A DNA stretch of 64,000 nucleotides from an uncultured Bacteroidales bacterium (GCA_902778265.1 CACYXI010000014.1:1-64000), one strand, 5' to 3'. Counted from the stretch's first letter, positions 35,833 to 45,350 are shown. The notes: generated by a model from the sequence alone, not told the origin. Numbers and translations are program-made.

Positions 35833-36966
35833 ATGAAGAATATAGTAATCACTGGCGGTGCAGGCTTTATTGGAAGCCATGTAGTTCGCCTCTTTGTAAA
35901 TAAGTACCCAGAGTATAACATCATTAATCTTGACAAGCTTACCTATGCAGGTAATCTTGCCAATCTCAAGGATATAGAGGATAAGCCAAACTACAAGTTT
36001 GTGCGTATGGATATCTGCGACTTCGACGCTTTCTATAAACTGATGCAGGATGAGAAGATTGACGGTATTATCCACCTTGCAGCTGAGAGTCACGTTGACC
36101 GCTCTATCAAGGATCCATTCACATTTGCTCGTACTAACGTGATGGGTACACTCACACTCCTTCAGGCTGCAAAGCTCTATTGGGAGTCTTTGCCTGAGAA
36201 GTATGAGGGTAAGCGTTTCTACCATATCTCTACCGATGAGGTATATGGTGCCCTGAAGATGACACATCCAGAGGGTATCGAGCCTCCATTCACAACAAAG
36301 GCTTCAAGCTCACAGCATCATGAGGCTTATGGAGAGGATTTCTTCTATGAGACAACCAAGTACAACCCTCACTCTCCATACTCTGCTTCAAAGGCTTCTT
36401 CCGACCATTTCGTTCGTGCTTTCCACGATACATACGGAATGCCTACAATCGTGACCAACTGCTCTAACAACTATGGTCCTTACCAGTTCCCTGAGAAGCT
36501 TATTCCTCTCTTTATCAACAATATCCGTAACCGTAAGCCATTGCCAGTATATGGTAAGGGTGAGAACGTACGTGACTGGCTCTTCGTTGAGGATCATGCA
36601 CGTGCTATCGACCTCATCTTCCATAAGGGTACTATTGCTGAGACATACAACATCGGCGGCTTCAACGAGTGGAAGAATATCGACATTATCAAGGTCGTTA
36701 TCAATACCGTTGACCGTCTGCTCGGTCGCAAGGAAGGTGAGGATATGGATCTTATTACATACGTCACAGACCGCCTCGGTCACGATGCTCGCTATGCTAT
36801 CGACTCTACAAAGCTTCAGAAGGAACTTGGCTGGGAACCAAGTCTGCAGTTTGAGGAGGGCATCGAGAAGACCGTGAAGTGGTATCTCGAGAACCAGGAG
36901 TGGATGGATAACATCACAAGTGGTGACTACGAGAAGTATTACGACGATATGTATAAGAATCGTTAA
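35833..36966 (+). CDS. rfbB: dTDP-glucose 4,6-dehydratase
   Basis: Second step of the pathway, NAD-dependent extended SDR of 377 residues. GGAGFIGSHVVRLF (NAD loop, 7-20), HISTDEVYGAL (near 135), YSASKASSDHFVRAF with Tyr-x3-Lys (near 180), NNYGPYQFPEKLIP. Shares one base with the next start (TAATG). Confidence 0.96.
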   Translation: MKNIVITGGAGFIGSHVVRLFVNKYPEYNIINLDKLTYAGNLANLKDIEDKPNYKFVRMDICDFDAFYKLMQDEKIDGIIHLAAESHVDRSIKDPFTFARTNVMGTLTLLQAAKLYWESLPEKYEGKRFYHISTDEVYGALKMTHPEGIEPPFTTKASSSQHHEAYGEDFFYETTKYNPHSPYSASKASSDHFVRAFHDTYGMPTIVTNCSNNYGPYQFPEKLIPLFINNIRNRKPLPVYGKGENVRDWLFVEDHARAIDLIFHKGTIAETYNIGGFNEWKNIDIIKVVINTVDRLLGRKEGEDMDLITYVTDRLGHDARYAIDSTKLQKELGWEPSLQFEEGIEKTVKWYLENQEWMDNITSGDYEKYYDDMYKNR

Positions 36967-38051
36967 TGGAGAATACCGAGACATGGAAACATGAGGGGAA
37001 AAGTTGGTACCTGCTCAGGTTCAGCTATATTTCCCTTCAACGTATGCTCAAACTGCTTGAGGATTCGGGGCTGAGGTATTTCCTTCCGTCATATACTGCC
37101 GTAGAGAATCGCAAGAAGGGTATGCAGGTACGTGTGGAGCGAGCCTTGATGTTCAATATGATGTTCATCTACTCCTCCTTGGACGAGTGCGTGAAGTTTG
37201 TTGTTGCCAACCCTGGCGTCAACTTCATGGTCAAACCGTCTGAGGAGCATCCTGTTGTTTCCCTTAACCAACTTGCACCCGAGGAACAGAAGACGGAGTT
37301 CTGCTACGATAAGGCTACGTTCCGCTATGTCATCACCATCCCCGAGAGGCAGATGGAGATATTCATCAAAGCCGTAACCAATCGTAACACCCGTACCGTG
37401 CCATTTATGAAGCCTACCGAAATCGACCTCGAGAAGGGCGATAAGGTAAGGATCGTTGGCGGACCGTACGATGGTGTGGAGGGCATACTCGAGAGTCAGA
37501 AAGGTAAGGATGGCGGTACTGTCTATGTGCATATCCTTAACTTCATCGCCACGCGCACCACGGAGATACGTCCTGAGTTCATACAGATTATTGAGTTTGC
37601 CAAGAGCGGCAAGCACATGTACAAGAAGTTCGACTCGTTCATGACTCGTGGTCATCGTTGCGTCGTTTCCCATGCCAAAGGCGAAAAAATCTCGGCACGC
37701 GACAGCTCGTACCTCAACGTGTTCATCCATCGCTTCTCCGACCTCAAGACTCCTACTGTCAATATGACGGCGAAGCTGCACCTCTTTCTCTTCATAGCCT
37801 ACACCTGTCTCGACCGCAAGACGGAAGCCGACGGTCATGAGCGCTTCCTTCAGGACTATCTCACAACCATTACCTCTGAGACCATGCGTCTCAAGTGCCT
37901 GCTCTATCTCTACGGATGTACAGGCTCCAAGGTGTATCGCAAGCAGATTCAGTCCATTACTAAGCTATGGAAGAAGAAACTTGACAGCAAGAAACAGGAA
38001 GTCAGGGATGCTATCCTTGAGTTTGAAGGTATTTGGAATGGAACGGAATAA
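36966..38051 (+). CDS. NusG-like (UpxY-type) transcription antiterminator
   Basis: 361 residues. The N-terminal NGN-like domain begins GKSWYLLRFSYISLQRMLKL; a KOW motif follows at about 159-175 (KGDKVRIVGGPYDGVEGIL); then about 180 extra residues that I do not recognise. UpxY proteins in Bacteroides let RNA polymerase read through leaders of long capsule operons. It is odd in being last in an operon, overlapping the rfbB stop by one base, and in being about twice the usual UpxY length. Confidence 0.78.
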   Translation: MENTETWKHEGKSWYLLRFSYISLQRMLKLLEDSGLRYFLPSYTAVENRKKGMQVRVERALMFNMMFIYSSLDECVKFVVANPGVNFMVKPSEEHPVVSLNQLAPEEQKTEFCYDKATFRYVITIPERQMEIFIKAVTNRNTRTVPFMKPTEIDLEKGDKVRIVGGPYDGVEGILESQKGKDGGTVYVHILNFIATRTTEIRPEFIQIIEFAKSGKHMYKKFDSFMTRGHRCVVSHAKGEKISARDSSYLNVFIHRFSDLKTPTVNMTAKLHLFLFIAYTCLDRKTEADGHERFLQDYLTTITSETMRLKCLLYLYGCTGSKVYRKQIQSITKLWKKKLDSKKQEVRDAILEFEGIWNGTE

Positions 38052-38087
38052 GTTAAAGTCTTAGGAATACCTCGAACAATACGATTG

Positions 38088-38186
38088 AAAATTGTCATAA
38101 TTGTTGAAATTGTCGTAGCATAAAGTCTAAAAAATAGGGACTTGATTTTGTATAAACGACGATCTTTACAATTATGACAATTTTTG
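38088..38186. repeat. Inverted repeat after the UpxY-like gene
   Basis: AAAATTGTCATAATTGT (from 38088) and ACAATTATGACAATTTT (from 38168), about 65 bases apart: mirror plan again with a different word. Confidence 0.7.
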
Positions 38187-38230
38187 TTTTTCCAAATAGT
38201 TTATAGTTGAGCTTTAGGTTAGTTCATCCT

Positions 38231-38321
38231 CCGTTGTTTTTCCGAACCAAACTCGATGAACCTCCGCTATAATAGCAGACATAGAGCGGACTTTCATCGA
38301 GTTTGGTTAGGAGGCACAACG
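38231..38321. repeat. Long hairpin between convergent genes
   Basis: AACCAAACTCGATGAACCTC (from 38245) pairs with TTTCATCGAGTTTGGTT (ending 38308); 22 of 24 arm bases match, loop about 16. An outer CCGTTG/CAACGG pair extends it. Confidence 0.8.
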
Positions 38322-38368
38322 GACTTTCCGTTTTTTTCTAGTATATGATAGGGGGGAGAAAACAATAT

Positions 38369-39139
38369 TTATCTCGCTATTCTTCTGAACTCTGCAACCG
38401 TAATGGCCGTAGCAATAGCAACGTTGAGACTCTCGGCCGAGGGACGGTCGGGTGGATAGGATGGGATGAGTAGTCGGTTGTTGATTAATTCCCTTACGGC
38501 AGGTGATATGCCGTTTCCTTCGTTGCCCATCACGATGATTCCGTTGGGCGACAGTTGCTTGGCATAGATATTCTCTCCGTCTAATAGTGTGCCGTAGATT
38601 GGTATGTCTTTATCCAAGCCTTTTAGATACTCCACAAGGTCGGTATAGACGACCTTCACCCTTGCTATGCTACCCATAGTTGCCTGAACCGTCTTGGGGG
38701 CAAAGGCATCGGCGGTTGTTTGGCTACATATTATAGTGTCGATACCGAACCAATCCGCTATCCTGATGATCGTGCCGAGGTTGCCTGGATCCTGAACTCC
38801 GTCAAGGGCAAGGCATAGGTTGTTGTGGAGCCATTGGGTGTCGGGTAGGGGAGTGTCGGTTGGCATATAGAATACTCCAAGCACCTGTTGCGGATGCTGC
38901 AAGAAACTGGTCTTGCGAAGTTCGTCTTCTGTAACTGTGATGAGGATTGGGTGATGGGTGATGAGTGTTAGGGGTTGGCTCATCCACTCCTCGCAAGCTA
39001 CGATCATCTTTGCGTGATAACCGGCTTGGAGTAGTTCGTTAACGATCTTGAACCCCTCGGCAACAAAGACGTTATCTTTCTTGCGGTTCTTCTTCAGTTC
39101 AAGACTGCTGATATATTTCTGTTGATTCTTGGAAATCAT
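38369..39139 (-). CDS. TrmH/SpoU-family RNA 2'-O-methyltransferase
   Basis: SAM-dependent methylase of the SPOUT class, 256 residues. Substrate-binding N domain, then LALDGVQDPGNLGTIIRIADWFG (near 109), IVMGNEGNGIS (near 199) and LNVAIATAITVAEF motifs that build the knot. Around residues 55-66 the text PLTLITHHPILI is coded by ACTCATCACCCATCACCCAA, which looks like one of the word repeats inserted in frame. A TAACTTTG box at 39177-39184 is a likely promoter. Confidence 0.88.
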   Translation of the reverse strand: MISKNQQKYISSLELKKNRKKDNVFVAEGFKIVNELLQAGYHAKMIVACEEWMSQPLTLITHHPILITVTEDELRKTSFLQHPQQVLGVFYMPTDTPLPDTQWLHNNLCLALDGVQDPGNLGTIIRIADWFGIDTIICSQTTADAFAPKTVQATMGSIARVKVVYTDLVEYLKGLDKDIPIYGTLLDGENIYAKQLSPNGIIVMGNEGNGISPAVRELINNRLLIPSYPPDRPSAESLNVAIATAITVAEFRRIAR

Positions 39140-39176
39140 AGTAAATTACGAATTATTAATTACGAATTACGGAATG
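39140..39176. repeat. Word-repeat, family C
   Basis: AAATTACGAATTATTAATTA and CGAATTACGG directly upstream of the methylase gene, between its start and its promoter. Confidence 0.6.
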
Positions 39177-39224
39177 CAAAGTTACTGTAAAAATTGCTAA
39201 ATCATTTCGTTTGTATGGATTTTT

Positions 39225-39256
39225 TTTGCATCTTCCAAAAAAAAATAGTAATTTTG
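39225..39256 (+). promoter_or_regulatory. Promoter of the BamA/TamA-like gene
   Basis: TTTG (39225-39228), 20 bases, TAATTTTG (39249-39256). Transcription would begin near 39263, which excludes the ATG at 39211 and favours the one at 39280. Confidence 0.7.
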
Positions 39257-39279
39257 CATATTATATGATAGCGCATAAT

Positions 39280-41485
39280 ATGGCTCTACGCCTTCACAAT
39301 ATAAAATCACATATATCGTACACTCTCCTTGTGTTCGTCCTGCTCGCTTTGGTGGGATGTGATGGTACGCGCTATGTGGCTGATGGCGACTATCTGCTTA
39401 CTTCGTCGCGTGTGAGTTGTGAGAATCCTCGCATCAACCTCGCTACGATGGATACATATATCCGACAACGTCCTAACTCCAAGTGGCTGTCTTCGTTGAA
39501 GGTGCCGCTCGGCTTCTATTCCATGTCGGGAGCTGATACCACGAAGTGGGTTAACAGGACGCTTCGCAAATGGGGACAGGCTCCCGTGGTTTACGATAGC
39601 GTGCTTACCCAACGTACCGTAGAAGATCTTACTGCTGCGGTTCGTAATGAAGGCTTTCTTGATGCCAAGGTTGTTCCGCAACTGACGGCTAAGGGCAAGC
39701 GTATGAAGGTGAACTATTACATCGTTACAGGTAGTCCGTATGTTGTGAGGAAGATTGATTATAACATACAGGATGCTGCTATTGATGGGTTGTTGGCAAG
39801 TGATGAGCAACTGCTCGACATGCATCGCGGACAGGTGTTTAGCGTTAATCAGTTGGGTAGGAACCGTAACCGCATAACTGAATACCTCACCAATCATGGG
39901 TACTATCAGTTTAACAAGGAGTTCATCACCTTTGACGTGGATAGCTCGCAGACGAACCGTACGGTAGATATCAGGATGAACATAGATCTCTATCGTCGTA
40001 ACAGCTATCAGGAGCTGTCGCCACATCCTCTATATCGTGTCAGAAACGTGTATTTCGAGGGCGCTAACACACCTGACTTCAAGCTCCGTGAGTCTGTTCT
40101 TGAACAGAACTCATTCATAGCTCCTGGTAAACCGTATAGTGGTGGCGATTTGCAGAAGACCTATACGCGCTTCTCGCGTCTTCAGGCTGTGAGATACACC
40201 AATATCCACTTTGATGAGAATGCTGACAGTCTGTATCTGGATTGCCATATTCAGGTGTCTCCTCAGAAGACTAACTCCATACAGTTTCAGCCCGAGGGAA
40301 CGAATACCGCGGGCGACCTTGGTGCTGCCGTCTCGCTCATCTATCAGAACAGAAACCTCTTTCATGGTAGTGAGTTGCTGAATGTTACGGCTCGTGGCGC
40401 ATTCGAGGCGATAAGAGGACTGGAGGGGTATCAGAGTCAGAACTATGAGGAATGGGGTATAGAGACCTCACTCGCATTCCCTCGTTTCTTGTTTCCTTGG
40501 ATGAAGAAGTCATTCCACAGGCGCAGTTCGGCTACGAGTGAGATATTGGTAAGCTACAACCGTCAGAATCGTCCTGAGTTCCAGCGCCGTATCTTTACCG
40601 CGGCATGGAGGTATAAGTGGAATAATCCGCGAAAGCATACGCAGTATAAGGTGGATGCCATAGACGTGAACTTCATCAATATGCCTTGGATCTCGGAAAC
40701 CTTCAAGCATGATTATCTTGACTCCGTTTCCAATCGTAATGCTATACTTCGCTATAATTACGAGCCGCTTATGATTATGAAATCGGGTGTAGGCTATACT
40801 TATAGCGATAGGGGCAAGACCATTCGTCTGAATTTTGAGTCTGCCGGCAATTTCCTTCATCTACTCTCAAAGCCTTTGCTCTTCAAGAAGAATGAGTTCG
40901 GACAGAACATGGCATTCGGCATAGCCTATGCCCAGTATGTCAAGGGTGATGCTGATTACACCCGTCTCTTTGCCTGGGACAACCGTAGTAGTCTTGCTGT
41001 TCATGCGCGTCTTGGTATAGCCTATCCATACGGTAATTCATCAATACTCCCTTTCGAAAAACGATATTTTGCTGGCGGTAGCAATAGCGTCAGGGGATGG
41101 AGCGTCCGCAGTCTCGGTCCGGGTGGATATGTAGGTAAGGACGGTCGTATCGATTTCATCAACCAGACGGGCGACATAAAACTGGAGTTCAGTACCGAGT
41201 TCCGCTCCCAACTTTTCTGGCGATTCCAGAGTGCTATCTTCGTGGATGCCGGAAATATATGGACAGCCTGATGGGCAGTTTAAGTTTGATTCTTTTTGGA
41301 AACAGATTGCCGTTGCCTATGGTGTTGGTCTGAGACTAAACTTTGACTATTTCGTAATACGATTAGATATGGGTATGAAGGCGGTAAATCCTGCCTATAC
41401 CACAACACGCGAGCATTTCCCGCTCGTACATCCAAGATTCTCAAGAGATCACGCATTCCACTTTGCTGTGGGATTCCCGTTCTAA
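39280..41485 (+). pseudogene. BamA/TamA-family outer-membrane assembly protein, frameshifted
   Basis: Surface-antigen (Omp85) protein. Lipoprotein-like signal with lipobox LALVGC (Cys near 27), POTRA-like repeats to about 330, then a beta-barrel with the Omp85 motif FAGGSNSVRGWSVRSLGPGG. The first frame stops at 41271 after FVDAGNIWTA. The rest of the barrel (PDGQFKFDSFWKQIAVAYG to FHFAVGFPF, ending 41485) continues in another frame. Normal relatives read through this point, so a small deletion or a sequence error near 41262-41268 is likely. If real, the barrel lacks its last strands. Confidence 0.85.
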
Positions 41486-41592
41486 AGAAAATTAAAAATG
41501 AAAAATTAAAAATTAAAAAGTATGATTAGTTTTAGAACTAATGGGGCGCGATTTGCCACTTTTTACTTTTTATTTTTTACTTTATTAAAAAA
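41486..41592. repeat. Mirror element, family A variant (AATTAAAAA words)
   Basis: AAAATTAAAAATGAAAAATT and AAAAAGTATGATTAG, centre with GGGGCGCGATTTGCCAC, then TTTTTACTTTTTATTTTTTA. Forms the leader of the PIN-domain gene. Confidence 0.75.
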
Positions 41593-41596
41593 CAAA

Positions 41597-43369
41597 ATGA
41601 CAGAAAAGACAACCGAAGAAGTGGTTATGTCCGAGACTAACGAAAACAAGTCTCGTAGAAAACCAGCAGCACGTAAGGCTGCAACCACAAAGAAGAAGGC
41701 TGCCAAAATGGAAGATGCAGTTGAGCCAACAACGAATGAAGGGGCTCCTGCAAAGAGACAACCACAACGTCGTGGTCGCAAACCGAAACAAAAAGCCGTA
41801 GAGGCAGCCCCAGAGGTCACAGAAATGAGTGACGCTCCTGTTCAGTCAGAAGAAAAAGTAGAAAATGTCGTGGAGCAACAAGTTGAAGAGCCACAGGCTG
41901 AGCCGGAGGAAAGTGTAAAGAGTAATGAGGAAAGTGTAAAGAGTAATGAGGAAAGTGTAAAGAGTAAAGAGGAAGGTGTAAAGGGTAAAGAGGAAGGTGT
42001 AAAGAGTAATGAGGAGGTTAAGGCAGAGGAAACTGCCAACACCCAACACCCATCACCTAACATCCAAGCCACCAACACCCAAAACACCAACACCCAACAC
42101 CCATCACCTAACCCCCAAACTCCTAACACCCAGAAACAAAAGCCGATCCCTGCGTTCAATCCTGTTCGTATCGACACTATCGTTGATATGGTTAACGCAC
42201 CAAAGGGACAGCTCCTTCTTAATGATCAGCAGATTCAGCAGCTCACCCCCGAAGAGGCTTTGAAGCGTTTCCGTTGGATAGAAGGTACTCTTGCATGGGT
42301 ACTCAACTATGATGTTGTTATCTCCGACACCAACATTTGGCTTGAGCTTCTCGTTGGTCATACCTCAAGTCATAGCGATCCAAAGGTGAATGCCCGACTC
42401 ATGTTCGAGCGTCAGCTTGAGTTTATCTCAAAGCTTGTTCGTTTCCGTGGTGGTCGCTTCATGATGATGAGCGAGACATACGAGGAAATCGATCGTTTTG
42501 CTACCCAACAGGCTCCAACCAACTACAAGGATGCCGATTTCTCAGATGAGGCTCTGTGTCGTAACGTGTCAGCCCGTTTGGCAAAGCGACTCATTCTCTC
42601 TCAGCTACGTGAGAACCGTCTGAAGATCGAAGGCATCTGTGCCGAAAGCCATCATGCAGCTTTTGCCGATCCTGCCATCATACGCAAGACCGTAGAACTG
42701 TTCTCTGTTGGCAAGCGTGTGCTGCTCCTCACTAATGATGCCTCCGTAGCAATCCGCAGTATGGGTATGTGCGATGATCTCCAGCGTATAAATGAAATCG
42801 ACGATGAGACATGGGAGCGCGTCTATTCACCCCTGCGCCCTATGGTCATCACGATGGAAGACCTAAAAGTACTCGATCTCTATACCCGTCAGTATCACTT
42901 TCTTCAGATGGCGGCTGGCAAGCAGTGGATGGAAGACGTGCCACAGCGTATGGAGAAACGTAACATTCAGCCTCTCGCCCTCTGGCTTGACGGTTTCCGT
43001 CCTGGCGACAAGCAATCTGAGATGCACAAGCAGCAGGCAAAGCAACAGAATCAGGCAAAGCAGGAACAGAAGAAGCAGAAGCAACAGAATCAGCAGAAGC
43101 AGCAAAAGAATAAGGAGGAAAATGTAAAGCCTAAAGAGCAACAGCAACCTCAAGCTCAGCCAGAGCCAAAACCAGAGTTCGCAGCTCCAGAACCTGCTCC
43201 TGTAGTAGAAAATGTTCCGGTTTCTCCAGAAGTGCCTCAAACTCCTGTAAATGCAGATTCGCAGGAACCACAAGCAGAACCTGTTGTAGAGCAGCAGCCT
43301 AAACAGCAACGTAAGCGTCCGCAGAGGAGATACCCTCAACGTAAGCGTCCGCAACAGGAACAAAATTAA
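41597..43369 (+). CDS. PIN-domain protein with basic and low-complexity tails
   Basis: 590 residues from MTEKTTEEVV; the open frame upstream is repeat DNA. The core (about 190-465) has a PIN-like nuclease fold: first acid in VVISDTNIWLELL (near 241) and LLLTNDASVAIRS (near 376). The N-terminal tail is Lys/Arg/Ala rich with an AT-hook-like RRGRKPK (near 58), then five 7-residue repeats of the EESVKSN type and a Pro/Asn/Thr/Gln tract (TQHPSPN). The C-terminal tail is Gln/Lys rich and ends RRYPQRKRPQQEQN. Probably a nucleic-acid-binding RNase-like protein; inferred. Confidence 0.75.
   Translation: MTEKTTEEVVMSETNENKSRRKPAARKAATTKKKAAKMEDAVEPTTNEGAPAKRQPQRRGRKPKQKAVEAAPEVTEMSDAPVQSEEKVENVVEQQVEEPQAEPEESVKSNEESVKSNEESVKSKEEGVKGKEEGVKSNEEVKAEETANTQHPSPNIQATNTQNTNTQHPSPNPQTPNTQKQKPIPAFNPVRIDTIVDMVNAPKGQLLLNDQQIQQLTPEEALKRFRWIEGTLAWVLNYDVVISDTNIWLELLVGHTSSHSDPKVNARLMFERQLEFISKLVRFRGGRFMMMSETYEEIDRFATQQAPTNYKDADFSDEALCRNVSARLAKRLILSQLRENRLKIEGICAESHHAAFADPAIIRKTVELFSVGKRVLLLTNDASVAIRSMGMCDDLQRINEIDDETWERVYSPLRPMVITMEDLKVLDLYTRQYHFLQMAAGKQWMEDVPQRMEKRNIQPLALWLDGFRPGDKQSEMHKQQAKQQNQAKQEQKKQKQQNQQKQQKNKEENVKPKEQQQPQAQPEPKPEFAAPEPAPVVENVPVSPEVPQTPVNADSQEPQAEPVVEQQPKQQRKRPQRRYPQRKRPQQEQN
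41911..42012 (+). repeat. In-frame 21-bp tandem repeat in the PIN-domain gene
   Basis: About five copies of GAGGAAAGTGTAAAGAGTAA-type units, coding EESVKSN. The word GTGTAAAG also occurs in intergenic word repeats (27866-27913). Confidence 0.85.
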
Positions 43370-43556
43370 TTACGAATTACAAATTACTAATTACCTGTTT
43401 AGCTTTATTCCCTACAAGGATGAAAAAGGTAATTGGGTAATTCGTAATTAGTAATTAGAGTTATAGCAAGGTGAAGAGTAAAGAATTTAAGTTGGTATTT
43501 ATCGGTAACAAGCTTTATGTTTACCTTACTAACTTAAATTCTTCTCTCTAAATTAT
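43368..43556. repeat. Two mirror structures between convergent genes
   Basis: Family C arms (TTACGAATTACAAATTACTA ... GGTAATTCGTAATTAGTAAT) at 43368-43458, then GAGTAAAGAATTTAAGTT ... AACTTAAATTCTTCTCTC at 43471-43553 around a GTAACAAGCTTTATGTTTAC centre. Nothing else is seen up to 43734. Confidence 0.75.
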
Positions 43557-43734
43557 TAGTTGAACTTGTTGTCAAAATGACACATATGCATATACCATTC
43601 TTTTGCTTCTACAGAATCGAATGTTGTAGTCATGTATAACAATCTTTATTTTTCTAGTATAAAATAAATAAAGTTCTTTGTTGTTCAGAGACAGATGGCA
43701 AAGGATGCTCATTATAATTTTGTATTCGAAAGAA

Positions 43735-44508
43735 TTATAATAGTTTTTGCATTTCGCTTCGTAAGTATAATGCGATTGCGCCATAATCATCATTACTCAG
43801 ACGAGAATAACTAGGATGTGGAATACCATATATAGGTATTTCGTTCCAAAGACCTTTCTTTAAAGATTGACAACAAGAATAAGTATTCTTCCATGCACCA
43901 TTTTTCTTGTTTTTTGCAAATTCAATTAACATTGAATCAGTTGCTTTTGCTGTGTCAATACTCTCTACCTTACTAAATTGAAATTTTTTATTCAACATAT
44001 CAAAGCATTCTGGTATTGAGAAGCCAACAACACATTTAGGCTCGAAAATCTCTTGAATTACTTCTTTTGTGAAATCAAGACATTTATCTATGGCTTCATT
44101 ACTACCAGGAATTCTTTTGAAGCTATCAATATCATTTGAACCAAAATAAACTGCATTGAAAAAAACAAAATTCCCATCAGTTATAGGTTGGGGGTATTCT
44201 GCCCACTCAAATGCACCTTCTAACTTCCAAACTTTCCATTTCTTTCTCTCTGGAGAATAGAATGCTGGATTACCTTCAAAAAAACGTTTCTGAATTATGT
44301 CATCTTGGCTAAATGCGCCTGACTCATGTGGATTATATCCAAGAAATACAACATCAGGTTGTTTGTCTAAAACAGGTTTGGATTGAAATGTACAACAATG
44401 TGTTCCATTTTCTCCTAGTTTAGGACCTGTTTCAGCCAAGAATGCAGTCACTCGGTCTACCCAATTGACATACTTTTCATAAACTTCTGTTTTCTCGATT
44501 TTACTCAT
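43735..44508 (-). CDS. UDG-superfamily-like protein, function unknown
   Basis: 257 residues from MSKIEKTEVY (three more if ATG 44517 is used). The pattern VVFLGYNPHESG (near 53) and IYGIPHPSYSRLSNDDYGA near the C terminus resembles motifs 1 and 2 of the uracil-DNA glycosylase fold (GxNP and HPS). It is lower in G+C than its neighbours and stands alone in a repeat-rich gap, which suggests acquisition. The promoter lies about 260 bases upstream, giving a long leader. Catalytic role not established. Confidence 0.68.
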   Translation of the reverse strand: MSKIEKTEVYEKYVNWVDRVTAFLAETGPKLGENGTHCCTFQSKPVLDKQPDVVFLGYNPHESGAFSQDDIIQKRFFEGNPAFYSPERKKWKVWKLEGAFEWAEYPQPITDGNFVFFNAVYFGSNDIDSFKRIPGSNEAIDKCLDFTKEVIQEIFEPKCVVGFSIPECFDMLNKKFQFSKVESIDTAKATDSMLIEFAKNKKNGAWKNTYSCCQSLKKGLWNEIPIYGIPHPSYSRLSNDDYGAIALYLRSEMQKLL

Positions 44509-44773
44509 AAAAAACATTAATGCCTATAGACTCCAGATTTGACGATTAATAATAAATTGGTTAGCTGCTTCCGATAATGAAATAGACGTGGAGACTATAT
44601 CAAGTATTCACTCTTCGTTCTTTTAAAACGTATGCAAATGAAATGCTTAATATACGTCTTTTTCATATAGGACTTTTTATGTGATGACATTAGTCCATTG
44701 GATCACTTGATTTGTTTAAGTGTAATTTTTCATAATGTTGTTTTTAAGTTATTAGGAATTGTTTAATCGTGTG

Positions 44774-44805
44774 CAAATATAGTGAATTAATTGCGAACTT
44801 GCAAA
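44774..44805 (-). promoter_or_regulatory. Promoter of the UDG-like gene
   Basis: On the minus strand TTTG (44802-44805), 20 bases, TATATTTG (44774-44781). Confidence 0.65.
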
Positions 44806-44917
44806 CTTTTAGGGCGAAAAATCATAAATAATTGCATTTTTCGTAAAAATGACGATAATATTTATAGAAGAAATTTTGACCTGTACTGTTAAAACCATAC
44901 ACATCTAAAAAATACTA

Positions 44918-45125
44918 GTCCTGAAGGGACGGCATATTATAGGGTAGTGCGGGAGCGCTACCAATTGATGTATAGCAGTTTATCAGCCCTGTAAGGGCGA
45001 CATAATTCAATATTTATTCGGTGTGACATGAAATTATGTCGCACCTACGGCGCTCTTGTGGAATGAGAATCTATGATACGTGGGTTACACCCACGCCTAT
45101 GCTATTTCGCCTTTACAAGGCTTTT
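44918..45125. repeat. Filler element, family E
   Basis: CCTGAAGGGACGGCATATTA then TAGGGTAGTGCGGGAGCGCT, AGCCCTGTAAGGGCGACATA, GTCGCACCTACGGCGCTC and GTGGGTTACACCCACGCC. Related text is found at 49850-50105 and 55374-55605. No frame is conserved. Confidence 0.75.
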
Positions 45126-45183
45126 TAACCGTACATCTCAAACAAATTCTATTTTAAAACATAGAAATCTGTATGTCATTTTT

Positions 45184-45267
45184 ATGAAATTCCTTGTACA
45201 AGTTCTCTTGGATGTATTCCTCTTCTATGTGATAATCTCGCATAGAAAAAACGGGAAAGGGCGATAG
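45184..45267 (+). CDS. Possible 27-residue hydrophobic peptide
   Basis: MKFLVQVLLDVFLFYVII followed by a basic end SHRKNGKGR. One membrane helix and a positive tail, as in many small membrane peptides and type I toxins. Its stop lies inside the terminator stem, in the manner of a compact unit. No good promoter is seen, so it could be chance. Confidence 0.25.
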   Translation: MKFLVQVLLDVFLFYVIISHRKNGKGR

Positions 45268-45293
45268 TCTGTATTGACCATCGCCCTTTTTAA
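45255..45293. terminator. Terminator hairpin
   Basis: AAAGGGCGATAGTC, loop, GACCATCGCCCTTTTTT. T tract best on the plus strand; on the minus strand the Ts follow after a short CCCG break. It lies between the two small convergent frames. Confidence 0.8.
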
Positions 45294-45350
45294 TGTTGTG
45301 TAAAAACGGATTTCTAAGCTTTTTTGTCTCTCTCTGCGCGGTTGGGAGGA

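Noticed and set aside
41842..42177. 111-codon minus-strand frame with leucine/serine repeats
   Set aside because: Antisense translation of the low-complexity part of the PIN-domain gene.
45073..45183. N-terminal extension of the 27-residue frame (45184-45267)
   Set aside because: The extra codons come from the family E filler and are not like a protein.
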